Positions 1 through 6,601 of a stretch of 10,740 bases of DNA are shown here, in pieces. The position numbers and the translations under genes are program-made. This DNA comes from Bacteroidia bacterium (GTDB lineage: Bacteria; Bacteroidota; Bacteroidia; Bacteroidales; UBA5342). Numbering within the stretch: position 1 is the first letter of the stretch; each line of letters opens with the position of its first letter. Location: positions 1-10,740 of the forward strand of contig JAUIMD010000034.1 of NCBI GenBank assembly GCA_030433225.1, in the 5' to 3' direction. The notes beneath the pieces were generated by a model, which was given only the letters and a program-made list of their open reading frames with translations, had not been told where the DNA came from and did not search any database.

Positions 1-50
1 AAAAAGCCAATAATTAACGGCAAAAGAAACAGATAGAATTCGTGTGTCAT
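1..50 (-). CDS. cbiB: Start of adenosylcobinamide-phosphate synthase (CbiB-like), cut by the window edge
   Basis: Seen: an ATG at 50-48 overlaps the cobD stop codon as ATGA and opens a frame reading MTHEFYLFLLPLIIGF to the window edge with no stop. The peptide is hydrophobic, like a first membrane helix. Known: CbiB is a polytopic inner-membrane protein that joins the aminopropanol phosphate made by CobD to adenosylcobyric acid. Bacteroidota CbiB proteins begin with a helix ending in a Pro-Leu-(Ile/Val)-(Ile/Val)-Gly pattern, followed by Asp and GDP motifs that would lie outside this window. Inference: the ATGA overlap after cobD and the matching start pattern make CbiB the best guess. With only 16 residues visible it could be another membrane protein of the operon. 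Confidence 0.5.
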   Translation of the reverse strand, partial: MTHEFYLFLLPLIIGF

Positions 51-1066
51 TGAGAAATTAGAAAATGATGAATGGCTTTTACCAATTGCTTATTCTTTTC
101 AGGAAGTTGAGCAGCTACACGAAAATACCCACTATCAAGACCCTCAAAATTGGAGGCATCCCGAATTAAAAAACCATGGTTCTCCATCAAGTAGGATTTT
201 AATTCGGTAGCGGAATGTTTTTGCAAACGAGCTAAAAAGAAGTTACAATTTCCAGGGTAAGCCTCCACCCCATCTATTGCTCTCAGTTGCTTACACATTG
301 TCTGAGCTTCGGCACAAAACAAACTCAATTCAATGTATTGTTTCCTGCTAAAAATAAATTCGCCCGCCACTTGTGCCATTCGGTTTACTGACCATGGAAT
401 TTGCAATTGCGAAAGTCGTAAAATCGTATCTGCATGTGCTAACACGTAACCTAAACGTAAGCCGGGAATGCCAAACTGTTTAGTAAGTGACCGCACCACC
501 ACCAGATTTTTGAGTTTGTGGATGTATTCATCCATTGACTGAAAACCGGCACTACAATCCGCATACGCCTCATCTACCATAAACAACGTGTCCAGGTTGT
601 TTTGCAGCATTTCCAGCAATAATGAAACTGGTAATACCCGTCCTGTGGGGTTATTCGGGTTTCCAAGCCAAACCATATCAACCTGATAATTTTGTTTCGT
701 CCCTATCGAAGTAAGCGATGCAAAGGTTAAGCGGTGCCGGTTTACGCGACAGGCATCGGCGTATTCGGCATAGGACGGTGAAAACACTAAAGAGTGTTTG
801 CCTTGCATCAATTGAGCCAAGAGGTAAAATGCCTCGTTTGCACCATTGGTAACCAACACATTGCTTGCTGATACCCTATGGGAATTGGCTATGAGTTGCG
901 TTAATTTTTGGGCATGTGGATCGGGGTAAACTTGAATCTGAGTTATTTCGTTCTGTAAATGCTCCAACAAATCGTGGGGTGCACCAACCGGCAAAACATT
1001 GGTACTAAAGTCTGCTATTACCTTATTTTTTTGTTGGAAAATATCGTTGCCGTGGCCGCTTTTCAT
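47..1066 (-). CDS. cobD: L-threonine-O-3-phosphate decarboxylase, PLP-dependent (CobD)
   Basis: Class I/II aminotransferase-fold cytoplasmic enzyme that decarboxylates L-threonine phosphate to (R)-1-amino-2-propanol phosphate, the linker of the cobalamin lower ligand. Seen in 339 residues: GNPNNPTG at 135-142, VDEAY at 164-168, the expected PLP-binding lysine in SLTKQFGIPGLRLGY (Lys196, with Arg204), and a carboxylate-binding Arg316 in the FRVA segment. The stretch PWSVNRMAQVAGE (224-236) and the LIRDASNFEGLD segment near 300-311 resemble Salmonella CobD closely and separate it from its relative histidinol-phosphate aminotransferase (HisC). The N terminus also carries the CobD-type HG-N motif. 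Length is slightly below the 364 residues of Salmonella CobD. The gene starts 14 bases after the ATPase gene and its stop overlaps the cbiB-like start, so it is an internal operon gene. HisC is the main alternative and is unlikely given transport-gene neighbours. Confidence 0.9.
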   Translation of the reverse strand: MKSGHGNDIFQQKNKVIADFSTNVLPVGAPHDLLEHLQNEITQIQVYPDPHAQKLTQLIANSHRVSASNVLVTNGANEAFYLLAQLMQGKHSLVFSPSYAEYADACRVNRHRLTFASLTSIGTKQNYQVDMVWLGNPNNPTGRVLPVSLLLEMLQNNLDTLFMVDEAYADCSAGFQSMDEYIHKLKNLVVVRSLTKQFGIPGLRLGYVLAHADTILRLSQLQIPWSVNRMAQVAGEFIFSRKQYIELSLFCAEAQTMCKQLRAIDGVEAYPGNCNFFLARLQKHSATELKSYLMENHGFLIRDASNFEGLDSGYFRVAAQLPEKNKQLVKAIHHFLISQ

Positions 1067-1080
1067 ACCATAACCTAGCC

Positions 1081-1893
1081 TTATTCCGGCTTTTTTCGCG
1101 ACTGTTCCATCACTTTCTCGGAAACCAGGAAAACGGCTGGTTTGCCTGAAAGCGGATTGTGGTTGGTCACTACCGGGGTTTCGTACACGGCCTCTATATG
1201 GGCGTAATTCAACACTTCTTCGGGGGTTCCTTTAGCGTGGATTTTTCCGTTCTTCATCATTACCAGGTAGTTGCAATATTCTCCGGCAAGGTTAAGGTCA
1301 TGAATAATCATCAGCACCGTTAAACCCAACTCCTGGTTTAAGCGCTGAATTAAGTTCAATACCTGCACCTGGTGTGTAATGTCGAGGTGCGATGTAGGTT
1401 CATCCAGCAACAGCAAACGGGGCTCCTGAGTGAGGGCCCGGGCAATAGCGGCCAGTTGCTGCTCACCACCGCTCAATTGCGACATCCATTTGTTTTTGTA
1501 GGCATATACACCCGTAAGCCGCATGTATTTTTCCACTACCTCCTGGTCATATTCTGAATCGAAAAACTGGAATTTTCCACGGTAAGGATAGCGTCCCATC
1601 ATCACGTATTCTTCCACCGGAATGTCTACTTTTTCGGTAAACTGGCTCACCACGGCAATGTGTTGTGCCTTTTCTCTAAGCTTCATTTCAGGCACATTTT
1701 TACCGTTTAGCCACACATGGCCATTTAGCGCCAATAGTTCGCCCGTTAAACCATTAAACAGGGTGGTTTTACCCGATCCATTGGGGCCAATTATTCCGGC
1801 CAGCATGCCCCGCTCCAGCGAAAAGGTTATTCCATCCAATTTAAAATCAGGATAGCCGCACGAAAAATTGCTGATTTCCACGTATCCTTGCAT
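1081..1893 (-). CDS. btuD: Corrinoid ABC transporter ATP-binding subunit (BtuD/FecE type)
   Basis: Cytoplasmic ATPase that powers import through the neighbouring FecCD-family permease. Seen in 270 residues: Walker A GPNGSGKT at 36-43, Q-loop Gln84, signature LSGGEQQ at 140-146, Walker B LLLLDEP at 160-166 followed by the D-loop, and the switch histidine His198 in IIHDLNLA. All residues needed for ATP hydrolysis are present. The start ATG shares one base with the permease stop (TGATG), indicating translational coupling. The family covers haem, siderophore and B12 importers, and the ATPase itself cannot tell them apart. The B12 assignment rests on cobD and the cbiB-like start immediately downstream and on the BtuF-like binding protein. 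Confidence 0.88.
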   Translation of the reverse strand: MQGYVEISNFSCGYPDFKLDGITFSLERGMLAGIIGPNGSGKTTLFNGLTGELLALNGHVWLNGKNVPEMKLREKAQHIAVVSQFTEKVDIPVEEYVMMGRYPYRGKFQFFDSEYDQEVVEKYMRLTGVYAYKNKWMSQLSGGEQQLAAIARALTQEPRLLLLDEPTSHLDITHQVQVLNLIQRLNQELGLTVLMIIHDLNLAGEYCNYLVMMKNGKIHAKGTPEEVLNYAHIEAVYETPVVTNHNPLSGKPAVFLVSEKVMEQSRKKPE

Positions 1894-2912
1894 CAGTAAC
1901 GACTTTTGTTGCGGTTTAACATAACGATAAAGATAACGCCTCCCACCATGCCGGTAATTACTCCGATAGGAAGTTCGTTAGGAGCTATAATGGTGCGGGC
2001 AAGTAAATCGCACACAAGCAGAAAAAAGCTACCGGATAAAAATGAACCAATGAGCAAAATGCGGTAATCGTTGCCTACCACCAGGCGTACCAGGTGAGGA
2101 ATAACCAATCCGACAAAACCAATAATGCCTGCAACAGCCACGCTTAAACCGGTGAGTAATGATGCCAATATAAACAATATACGAATAACAAATGCGGTAT
2201 TTATGCCCAAATGGCGGGCTTTGGCTTCTCCCAGGCGCAGTGCGTTTAAAGAGCGGGTGAAGGCTAAACTTATGATTAACACAATTAATGAGGCATACAG
2301 CATCACCTGCACCAAAACCGTGCTGGGTTCGTCGAGTGAGCCCATTATCCAGAACACAATACTGTGCATGTTTTCTACATTGGTAATGGACATTAAAAAC
2401 ATCATGCCTGAAGAAGAGATAAAACTGATCATCACCCCAATAAGCAGCATGCGGTTGATGTTGACCGTGCCCTTACGCATGCTAAGCGAGTATACCAGAA
2501 AAATGGATACAAACGAGCCTATAAATCCTGCGACAGGTAATATAAATTCCCCCAGAACGGCCGTAATCTCAAGTACAATGGCCAGGGCTACCCCCAAGGC
2601 TGCCCCACCTGAAATACCGAGGGTATAGGGTTCCACCAGGGGGTTGCGGTAAATACCCTGTAGCAGGGTGCCGGTAAGGCTAAGGGCACCTCCCACCGAT
2701 ACAGCCAGCAAAACCCGTGGCAAGCGTATTTTGGTAATCACCATGTACTCCAACCCCTCGCCCATGCGCAGGTAACCAGGCATGTCTTTTAGCTTCAGTT
2801 GCAGCTCGCCGTATGACAGAGAGAACAGAGCGGCCACTACCACCAAAGCACCCAAAAGGCCTGCAAAACCAAGCCAGTTCAAATGGTATTTTTTGAAGGT
2901 GGATTGTGCCAT
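1893..2912 (-). CDS. btuC: Corrinoid ABC transporter permease (BtuC/FecCD family)
   Basis: Inner-membrane channel subunit, expected to work as a homodimer with two BtuD subunits. Seen in 339 residues: a cytoplasmic N terminus then about ten hydrophobic segments. Family motifs in order are RLPRVLLA (63-70), GGALSLTGTLLQG (74-86) with YRNPLVEPYTLGISGG (89-103), WIMGSL (188-193), the coupling-loop LGEAKARHLG (227-236) that contacts the ATPase, VAVAGIIGFVGLVIPHLVR (258-276), and NELPIGVITGMVGG (312-325). Length is typical. The start is fixed by TAATG overlap with the btuF stop. Substrate specificity (B12/cobinamide rather than haem or siderophore) is inferred from the cobD and cbiB-like neighbours. 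Confidence 0.9.
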   Translation of the reverse strand: MAQSTFKKYHLNWLGFAGLLGALVVVAALFSLSYGELQLKLKDMPGYLRMGEGLEYMVITKIRLPRVLLAVSVGGALSLTGTLLQGIYRNPLVEPYTLGISGGAALGVALAIVLEITAVLGEFILPVAGFIGSFVSIFLVYSLSMRKGTVNINRMLLIGVMISFISSSGMMFLMSITNVENMHSIVFWIMGSLDEPSTVLVQVMLYASLIVLIISLAFTRSLNALRLGEAKARHLGINTAFVIRILFILASLLTGLSVAVAGIIGFVGLVIPHLVRLVVGNDYRILLIGSFLSGSFFLLVCDLLARTIIAPNELPIGVITGMVGGVIFIVMLNRNKSRY

Positions 2913-3715
2913 TAACGTAGCAATTGGGCTATGGTATCCAGTGTTTCCACAAAAGTTACCGGGGTTGGACTGCAGGATTTGTTGGAATCTAAAATGTATA
3001 TCCGGTTATTTTTTACGGCATTTATTTCGGGGTATCGCATCCAAATTTTCTTCTCGTCATCGCCCACAATCCCCATGGCCGTCAGAAAAATTACATCAGG
3101 GTTGCGCACCGCTACCGTTTCGCGGTTAATGTGACCGTTACCCACCACATCCGCAATGTTTCGGCCATTTGAATAGGTAATAAAATCGTCCATAAAAGAC
3201 TTTGGAGGAACGCAATACAGCGGATTCGCCCCAATTTGAAAAAACATTTTACCGGAAGGGTAGCTTTTCATTACCCCGGCAAGGCTGTCCACTTTTTGTT
3301 TGCTGGAGGCTACAATTTGGCGGGCCTTTTCGGTCTTGCCGATTTGCTCCCCTATTTGCACAAACTGTTCGCATATTTCGGCAAATGAAGTTGGCGTTGG
3401 GTATGTTTCCACCCGAATACCAAACTGCTTTAATTGTTGGATGCTTTCCGGGTTGGTGATGGTGGTGGTAATGATTAAATCAGGCTGAAGGGAAACTACT
3501 TTTTCCAGGTTTACCTTTACCGCGGTAGCCACAATTTCTTTTTGGCCATGCACGGCTTCCTCACAATACGAGGTATAGCCCACCACCTGTGGCTCTGCAC
3601 CCAGCAAATACAGGTTCTGCGTTAACGATGGAGCCAAAGAAACAATTCTTGATTGAGCCCCGGCCAGTGCAGTGATCCAGCAAAAAACAAAAAGGAAAAT
3701 GTGTGTTCGTTTCAT
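2912..3715 (-). CDS. btuF: Periplasmic corrinoid-binding protein (BtuF-like)
   Basis: Substrate-binding protein of the importer encoded downstream. Seen in 267 residues: a signal peptide with a hydrophobic core (residues 6-18) and a likely cleavage after AGA (about residue 20). No lipobox cysteine follows, so it is probably soluble in the periplasm. The mature protein starts with the cluster A-1/class III pattern RIVSLAPSLTQNLYLLGA and VVGYTSYC, then VNLEKVVSLQPDLI (68-81) and NRETVAVRNPDVIF (197-210). Known: BtuF docks on BtuC by two surface glutamates, one per lobe. Inference: Glu71 (NLEK) and Glu199 (RETV) sit where these are expected. It is first in the operon and lies divergent from the dioxygenase gene. 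Haem- or siderophore-binding proteins share the fold; the operon supports corrinoid. Confidence 0.85.
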   Translation of the reverse strand: MKRTHIFLFVFCWITALAGAQSRIVSLAPSLTQNLYLLGAEPQVVGYTSYCEEAVHGQKEIVATAVKVNLEKVVSLQPDLIITTTITNPESIQQLKQFGIRVETYPTPTSFAEICEQFVQIGEQIGKTEKARQIVASSKQKVDSLAGVMKSYPSGKMFFQIGANPLYCVPPKSFMDDFITYSNGRNIADVVGNGHINRETVAVRNPDVIFLTAMGIVGDDEKKIWMRYPEINAVKNNRIYILDSNKSCSPTPVTFVETLDTIAQLLR

Positions 3716-3747
3716 TTCTGTGTACGAATTTCAAAAATGTGCGGTGC

Positions 3748-3755
3748 CAAAGGTA
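3748..3755 (-). promoter_or_regulatory. Candidate -7 element of the btuF operon promoter
   Basis: On the minus strand this reads TACCTTTG, an exact match to the Bacteroidota primary sigma factor -7 consensus TAnnTTTG. A start site about 7 bases downstream would give a leader of roughly 25 bases before the btuF ATG. No convincing TTG or TTTG is seen at the usual 17-23 base distance upstream, so the -33 element is weak or absent. The leader is A/T-rich and has no good Shine-Dalgarno sequence. Confidence 0.4.
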
Positions 3756-3864
3756 AACAGAAAAGCCTTAAAACTTATTCTAATCTGCGGTACGCCCCAA
3801 AAAACGTTGGAAGAGGTTTAAAAATGCTGAAAATGAAAAACCCTTTCTCCTATTTTCGGGTTTA

Positions 3865-3878
3865 CCCTTGCATAAGGG
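3865..3878 (+). promoter_or_regulatory. Small hairpin holding the likely ribosome binding site of the dioxygenase gene
   Basis: CCCTT-GCAT-AAGGG forms a perfect 5-bp stem with a 4-base loop. Its 3' arm AAGGG lies 7 bases before the ATG at 3886, the right place for a Shine-Dalgarno sequence, so folding would hide it. This also favours ATG 3886 over an upstream in-frame TTG at 3868, which lies inside the stem. The overlapping TACCCTTG (3863-3870) is one mismatch from a -7 element and would instead give a nearly leaderless transcript. The two readings cannot be separated from sequence alone. Confidence 0.3.
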
Positions 3879-3885
3879 CAAAAAG

Positions 3886-4770
3886 ATGAAAAGAAAGAAA
3901 TTTATAAAAACATTGGCGGCTGCCCTTCCGGCTGCATATTTTACTACGCATATGAGTGCTTTACATTCCCTCTCCAAAACACTGGATAATTCGCCCAAAA
4001 TGCCCGTTTTATTTTTGGGGCACGGCAGTCCGATGAATGCCATAGAAGAAAATGAATTTGTAAAAGGTTTCAGAACGGTATCCTCCCAAATTGAAGTTCC
4101 GCAAGCCATTTTGTGTGTTTCTGCCCATTGGGAAACGGAAGGCACCAAGGTTACCGCCATGCAAAATCCACCTACAATTCATTATTTTGGAGGATTTCCT
4201 AAAGCCCTGTACGAAGTGCAATACCCGGCACCGGGCAGCCCGCAACTGGCGCAGCAAACCAAAGAAATAGTGCAAAGCAGCGAGGTGCACCTGGACGATA
4301 AATGGGGCCTGGATCATGGGGCCTGGAGCGTAATCCGGCACATGTATCCCAAGGCAGACATTCCCATTGTTCAGTTAAGTCTGGATTACCGAAAAACCCC
4401 GGCACAACATTATGCATTGGCACAGGAGCTGAAAAAACTGCGAGAAAAAGGGGTGCTGGTGGTTGGCAGCGGAAACCTGGTGCATAATTTATGCATGGTG
4501 GATTGGCGTCGTTTAAACGAAAATTTTGCGTTTGACTGGGCGCAGGAGGCCAGCGATAAAATGAACCGGTTTATTCGGGAAGGCAACCATCAACAACTGA
4601 TTGACTACGCCAAACAGGGGCGTGCTTTTGAAATGGCCATTCCTACGCCTGACCATTACCTGCCCTTATTGTATGCCTTGGCGCTACAGGATAAAAACGA
4701 AAATTTGTCGCTGTTTAACGATGAGCCCGTGGCGGGATCACTTACGATGACCTCTGTAAAAATAGGGTAA
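3886..4770 (+). CDS. ygiD: DODA/YgiD-type class III extradiol ring-cleavage dioxygenase
   Basis: Single-domain LigB-superfamily enzyme of 294 residues; characterised relatives open the ring of catechols such as L-DOPA and bind a metal through histidines. Seen: LFLGHGSPMNA (His46), VSAHWET (His81), HYFGGFP and YPAPGSP, GLDHGAWSVI (His144), IPIVQLSLD, GSGNLVHNL (His200) and PTPDHYLPLLYA (His257), the conserved blocks in family order. ATG 3886 is chosen because it gives a basic N terminus MKRKKFIKTLAAALPAA like an export signal. It resembles a Tat leader in layout, but with Lys-Lys rather than Arg-Arg. The upstream TTG at 3868 would add six residues inside a hairpin. It is first of three genes spaced by single bases. 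The real substrate is unknown; in this phylum DOPA is an assumption carried by the family name. Confidence 0.88.
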   Translation: MKRKKFIKTLAAALPAAYFTTHMSALHSLSKTLDNSPKMPVLFLGHGSPMNAIEENEFVKGFRTVSSQIEVPQAILCVSAHWETEGTKVTAMQNPPTIHYFGGFPKALYEVQYPAPGSPQLAQQTKEIVQSSEVHLDDKWGLDHGAWSVIRHMYPKADIPIVQLSLDYRKTPAQHYALAQELKKLREKGVLVVGSGNLVHNLCMVDWRRLNENFAFDWAQEASDKMNRFIREGNHQQLIDYAKQGRAFEMAIPTPDHYLPLLYALALQDKNENLSLFNDEPVAGSLTMTSVKIG

Positions 4771-4771
4771 C

Positions 4772-5278
4772 ATGCAGGCAGAACGAGTAAATGAAGAGAG
4801 TGGCAAAGGATTGGAAATAACAAGCACACACGTGTATTTAACCAATTTGCATGCGCATGGAGAGAAATCGCCTCCACCTCTAAACATTGGATATGTATTA
4901 ATTGCCAACACCTTCTTCAAACACCCGATCCCCACAGAGGCAGAAACCGAATATGCCATCAACCACATTGAGGACGTTTTGATGAGCAGCACCGATTGGA
5001 AAGGCTCAGGCGACATTTTAAATATGGATAATGCAGCGGTAAAAGAGGTGTTTAGAAAGAATGGTCTTGCGGACTACTATTTTTCGAGGGAAGCCATTGA
5101 GCAGTTGTTTAGCCAACATGCCTACATTGTAATGGGACGTCCGGCAAGCCAGGGGACAGCAGACTTTCTTCCCACAGATTTTGCGCTATTGCTATTGCTG
5201 CGGGAAATTACGCACCACCTTAATTACCGGGGAATTCGCTTTGCTTCAATAAATGAACCCATTCCTTACATCAAATGA
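4772..5278 (+). CDS. Unrecognised 168-residue protein, middle gene of the dioxygenase operon
   Basis: I do not recognise this family. Seen: 168 residues, no signal peptide, no clear membrane segment, predicted cytoplasmic. Features worth searching are THVYLTNLHAHGEKSPPP (19-36), an IGYVLIANTFF strand-like stretch (39-49), PIPTEAETEYAINHIEDVLM (52-71), a charged helix-like middle, and a C-terminal part with HAYIVMGRPASQ (116-127), DFALLLLLREITHHL (136-150) and a short tail. The paired histidines at 148-149 and the HAH near residue 27-29 are the only obvious potential metal ligands. It starts one base after the dioxygenase stop (TAACATG) and is followed with one base gap by the GyrI-like gene (TGACATG), so it is almost certainly co-transcribed. 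Codon use looks like its neighbours. The reading frame is real by context; function is unknown. Confidence 0.75.
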   Translation: MQAERVNEESGKGLEITSTHVYLTNLHAHGEKSPPPLNIGYVLIANTFFKHPIPTEAETEYAINHIEDVLMSSTDWKGSGDILNMDNAAVKEVFRKNGLADYYFSREAIEQLFSQHAYIVMGRPASQGTADFLPTDFALLLLLREITHHLNYRGIRFASINEPIPYIK

Positions 5279-5279
5279 C

Positions 5280-5765
5280 ATGTATGATTTATCCCCCCAA
5301 ATAATAACAATTGCGGCAAAAACCCTTGTAGGAAAAAAGCGCACGATGAGTTTTGCCAAGTTTACAGTATCCGAATTGTGGAAAAGCTTTTTACCGGTTC
5401 AGCACCACATTCAACATAAGGTAGGTACCGACTTATTTTCGGTGGCTATTTATCCGCCCAACCATTTTACACAGTTTAACCCGCAACAAACGTTTGAGCG
5501 CTGGGCTGCCGTTGAAGTTAGTACCATTTCTACCATACCGAAAGGCATGGAACAGCTTGTGATTCCGGAGGGATTGTATGCGGTATTCCATTACAAGGGA
5601 AACAGCAACGATTCCAGCATATTTCAGAAAATTCTGGGAGAATGGTTGCCCGCTTCCGGTTATCAATTGGATGACCGTCCTCATTTCGAAGTACTGGGTG
5701 CCGGCTACAAAAACAACGCTCCTGATTCAGAGGAAGATATCTACATTCCGATTCAACCCCGTTAA
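5280..5765 (+). CDS. GyrI-like small-molecule-binding domain protein
   Basis: Stand-alone GyrI-like/AraC effector-binding domain (SHS2 module family), 161 residues. Seen: the domain fills the whole protein, with KTLVGKKRTMSFA (14-26), ELWKSFLPVQHHIQHKVGTDL (32-52), FERWAAVEVS (72-81), the IPEGLYAVFHYKG strand (95-107), an IFQKILGEWLPASGYQLDDRPHFEVL block (about 114-139) and the ending EEDIYIPIQ. No DNA-binding domain is attached. Known: such proteins bind hydrophobic or cationic small molecules, and some have hydrolase activity. The start at 5280 is preferred over an in-frame ATG at 5253 because it gives the same one-base spacing after the previous stop as the gene before it; the longer form would overlap by 26 bases. 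Its place in the operon hints at sensing or handling a substrate or product of the dioxygenase, which is inference. Confidence 0.8.
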   Translation: MYDLSPQIITIAAKTLVGKKRTMSFAKFTVSELWKSFLPVQHHIQHKVGTDLFSVAIYPPNHFTQFNPQQTFERWAAVEVSTISTIPKGMEQLVIPEGLYAVFHYKGNSNDSSIFQKILGEWLPASGYQLDDRPHFEVLGAGYKNNAPDSEEDIYIPIQPR

Positions 5766-5816
5766 AAAGAAACGGAAAAATCGTAAGGCGGTAGCCTCCC
5801 TTCCCCCAAAAAAAAT

Positions 5817-5830
5817 GCGTATAATTACGC
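5817..5830 (+). promoter_or_regulatory. Short inverted repeat upstream of rpiA
   Basis: GCGTA-TAAT-TACGC is a perfect 5-bp inverted repeat with a 4-base loop, 19 bases before the rpiA start, in the 84-base gap after the GyrI-like gene. It could be an operator half-site pair or part of the leader. No good -7 element or T-tract is nearby, so it may simply be chance. Confidence 0.2.
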
Positions 5831-5849
5831 GCCGAAAATTTAAGCATTT

Positions 5850-6521
5850 ATGAATACATCAAAAGAAAAAGAACTCGCCGCGCTGGCATCCATCAATTAT
5901 GTGAAAAATGGCATGGTAGTTGGTCTGGGCACCGGATCTACGTCAGAGTTTATGATTAGGGCTCTGGGTAAACGAGTAGCTGAAGGCCTGTCCATTGTGG
6001 GGGTTCCAAGCTCAGAACGTACCAAAGAACTGGCCACTGAATGTGGCATTCCGTTAAAGGAGCTGGCCGAGGTGGAAAAAATTGATGTAACCATTGATGG
6101 AGCCGATGAATTTGACCCTTATTTGCGGCTCATAAAAGGAGGAGGCGGTGCCCTGCTCATTGAAAAAATTGTGGCCTACAATTCGGATATGAACATTATT
6201 ATAGCCGATTCCGGTAAAAAAGTGGAACGCCTTGGGGCCTTTAAACTTCCTGTGGAAGTCGTGCAATTTGCCGGTGTTAAAATTCAAAAAGAACTGGAAG
6301 AGATGGGCTTGTCTCCCAAGCTGCGTTTGAAAAACGGCAAACCCTTTGTAACGGACGAAAAAAACCATATTCTGGACATCGATATTTCACACAAACGCAA
6401 CCTATCTACCCTGGAAATTACGCTAAAAAATATCCCCGGTGTGGTGGAAACCGGTTTATTTTTGGAAACAACCGACCTGGTGATAATGGGCCAAGGGGAA
6501 ACGGTAGTTATTATTGAGTAA
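5850..6521 (+). CDS. rpiA: Ribose-5-phosphate isomerase A
   Basis: Cytoplasmic enzyme that interconverts ribose 5-phosphate and ribulose 5-phosphate in the non-oxidative pentose phosphate pathway. Seen in 223 residues, the usual length: GLGTGSTSEFMIRAL (25-39) phosphate/sugar-binding loop, GVPSSERTKELA (51-62), TIDGADEFDP (81-90), LIKGGGGALLIEKIVA (94-109), ADSGKKVERLG (119-129) and PVEVV (134-138). Asp83, Asp86, Lys96 and Glu105 line up with the E. coli RpiA active-site residues Asp81, Asp84, Lys94 and Glu103 at a constant offset of two, so it should be active. It follows the GyrI-like gene by 84 bases on the same strand and ends before a strong hairpin. Whether it has its own promoter is not clear. 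Confidence 0.96.
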   Translation: MNTSKEKELAALASINYVKNGMVVGLGTGSTSEFMIRALGKRVAEGLSIVGVPSSERTKELATECGIPLKELAEVEKIDVTIDGADEFDPYLRLIKGGGGALLIEKIVAYNSDMNIIIADSGKKVERLGAFKLPVEVVQFAGVKIQKELEEMGLSPKLRLKNGKPFVTDEKNHILDIDISHKRNLSTLEITLKNIPGVVETGLFLETTDLVIMGQGETVVIIE

Positions 6522-6542
6522 GTATACCCTACCCATCATATG

Positions 6543-6580
6543 CAAGAAGAGGCTATCCTGAACGGGGTAGCCTCTTCTTG
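6543..6580. terminator. Strong hairpin between convergent rpiA and the lipoprotein gene
   Basis: The arms CAAGAAGAGGCTATCC and GGGGTAGCCTCTTCTTG pair as a 16-bp stem (13 perfect pairs, one T-G pair, two more G-C pairs) around the loop TGAACG. It sits 21 bases after the rpiA stop and 21 bases before the end of the opposing gene. On the plus strand a T-run (6598-6603) follows only after a 17-base interval, and none follows on the minus strand, so this is not a textbook intrinsic terminator. Its place between convergent genes still argues for a bidirectional terminator or 3'-end stabiliser. Confidence 0.75.
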
Positions 6581-6601
6581 TATCATGTAGCCTAACCTTT
6601 T

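Noticed and set aside
2125..2628. A 167-residue open frame on the plus strand
   Set aside because: It is wholly antisense to the btuC permease, whose motifs and membrane pattern are intact; the antisense product has no recognisable features.
3868..3885. TTG start adding six residues to the dioxygenase
   Set aside because: The TTG sits inside a hairpin and has no better ribosome binding site. ATG 3886 gives a more natural basic leader with AAGGG at the right distance.
3780..4160. A 126-residue open frame on the minus strand across the start of the dioxygenase gene
   Set aside because: Antisense to a gene with clear family motifs, and it would occupy the divergent promoter region. Composition is not protein-like.
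5253..5279. Upstream ATG for the GyrI-like gene
   Set aside because: It would overlap the previous gene by 26 bases. ATG 5280 repeats the one-base junction of the preceding gene pair and begins closer to the conserved domain.
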